This document shows positions 63,623 to 64,000 of a stretch of 64,000 nt of DNA, piece by piece. The DNA is from Chaetoderma sp. LZ-2023a. Taxonomy: Eukaryota > Mollusca > Caudofoveata > Chaetodermatida > Chaetodermatidae. A program made the position numbers and the translations under genes. The DNA is taken from positions 122,312,430 through 122,376,429 of the forward strand of contig CM067360.1 of assembly GCA_034401795.1 (NCBI GenBank). The letters run 5' to 3'. The stretch's first letter is position 1, and each line of letters starts with the position of its first letter. The notes under the pieces are model-generated. The model searched no databases, had not been told where the DNA came from, and was given only the letters and a program-made list of their open reading frames with translations.

Positions 63623-64000
63623 ACACAGTCAGACAGTCGAACAACGCATAAGAGTGGAATCTATTTATACGACATAGTCAGACAGTTGAACAACACATAA
63701 GAGTGGAATCTATTTATACGACATAGTCAGACAGTTGAACAACACATAAGAGTGGAATCTATTTATACGACATAGTCAGACAGTTGAACAACACATAAGA
63801 GTGGAATCTATTTATACGACATAGTCAGACAGTTGAACAACACATAAGAGTGGAATCTATTTATACGACATAGTCAGACAGTTGAACAACACATAAGAGT
63901 GGAATCTATTTATACGACATAGTCAGACAGTTGAACAACGCATAAGAGTGGAATCTATTTATACGACATAGTCAGACAGTTGAACAACGCATAAGAGTGG
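63623..64000. repeat. 49 bp tandem array running off the window end
   Basis: About 7.7 units, nearly identical: 'acatagtcagacagttgaac', 'aacacataagagtggaatct', 'atttatacg'. The first unit starts at 63,623 and the next at 63,672. The array continues past 64,000. Confidence 0.95.

Noticed and set aside
63623..64000. CRISPR-like regular repeats
   Set aside because: Units are head to tail with no unique spacers, and the window is animal DNA. The same applies to 46,270-47,085 and 49,660-49,838.
62082..64000. Upstream SNUPN exons with the importin-beta-binding region
   Set aside because: No Arg/Lys-rich helix coding segment flanked by splice sites was found on the minus strand; the interval is repeats.

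Overview
This is animal nuclear DNA, AT-rich and crowded with repeats, with one host gene whose exons are separated by repeat-filled introns. Metazoan signs are canonical GT-AG introns, a snurportin gene, CR1-like LINEs, a Penelope-like fragment and tRNA-derived SINEs. Dispersed repeats ending in blocks like 'aagaggcctgtactgctcac' look like those of marine lophotrochozoans (mollusc or brachiopod), but the species cannot be fixed from the sequence alone.

Layout. Bases 1-11,050 hold eight copies of a non-autonomous foldback element (called MITE-A here) around a 4.56 kb DNA transposon at 2,469-7,028. That transposon has long imperfect terminal inverted repeats and a candidate TAT target duplication. 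Its gene encodes a FEN1/XPG-like nuclease domain followed by a nine-cysteine tail, which best fits the Academ superfamily. The gene carries one nonsense codon and one frameshift. Bases 11,560-34,780 are mainly broken non-LTR retrotransposons on both strands. They include a CR1-like element with PHD and esterase domains at 25,743-30,240, a long open RT frame at 32,685-33,686, and a Penelope-like RT fragment at 34,350-34,780. Two short DNA elements interrupt LINE coding sequence so cleanly that removing them restores the reading frame (11,880-12,349 and 14,380-15,514). An array of about eleven units of about 150 bp lies at 30,865-32,540.

Bases 39,198-62,081, minus strand, hold the host gene: snurportin-1 (SNUPN), the import adaptor for trimethylguanosine-capped snRNPs. 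Six coding exons including the last are present; the 5' exons with the importin-beta-binding region lie beyond the window. The introns are filled with MITE-A, two piggyBac-like TTAA MITE families (B and C), a LINE, a SINE, foldback hairpins and minisatellites. Two insertions touch gene structure: a MITE-A ends eight bases into an intron next to a splice donor, and a MITE-B begins 15 bases after the stop codon and carries an AATAAA.

The host gene and the mobile elements appear unrelated in function. The elements form layers: LINEs interrupted by DNA elements, MITE-A interrupted by MITE-B, and a minisatellite interrupted by a SINE. The most notable items are the Academ-like nuclease transposon, the shared palindrome that exists both inside MITE-A and alone, and the MITE-B in the SNUPN 3' end. 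All family names rest on motif recognition by eye, with no database search.
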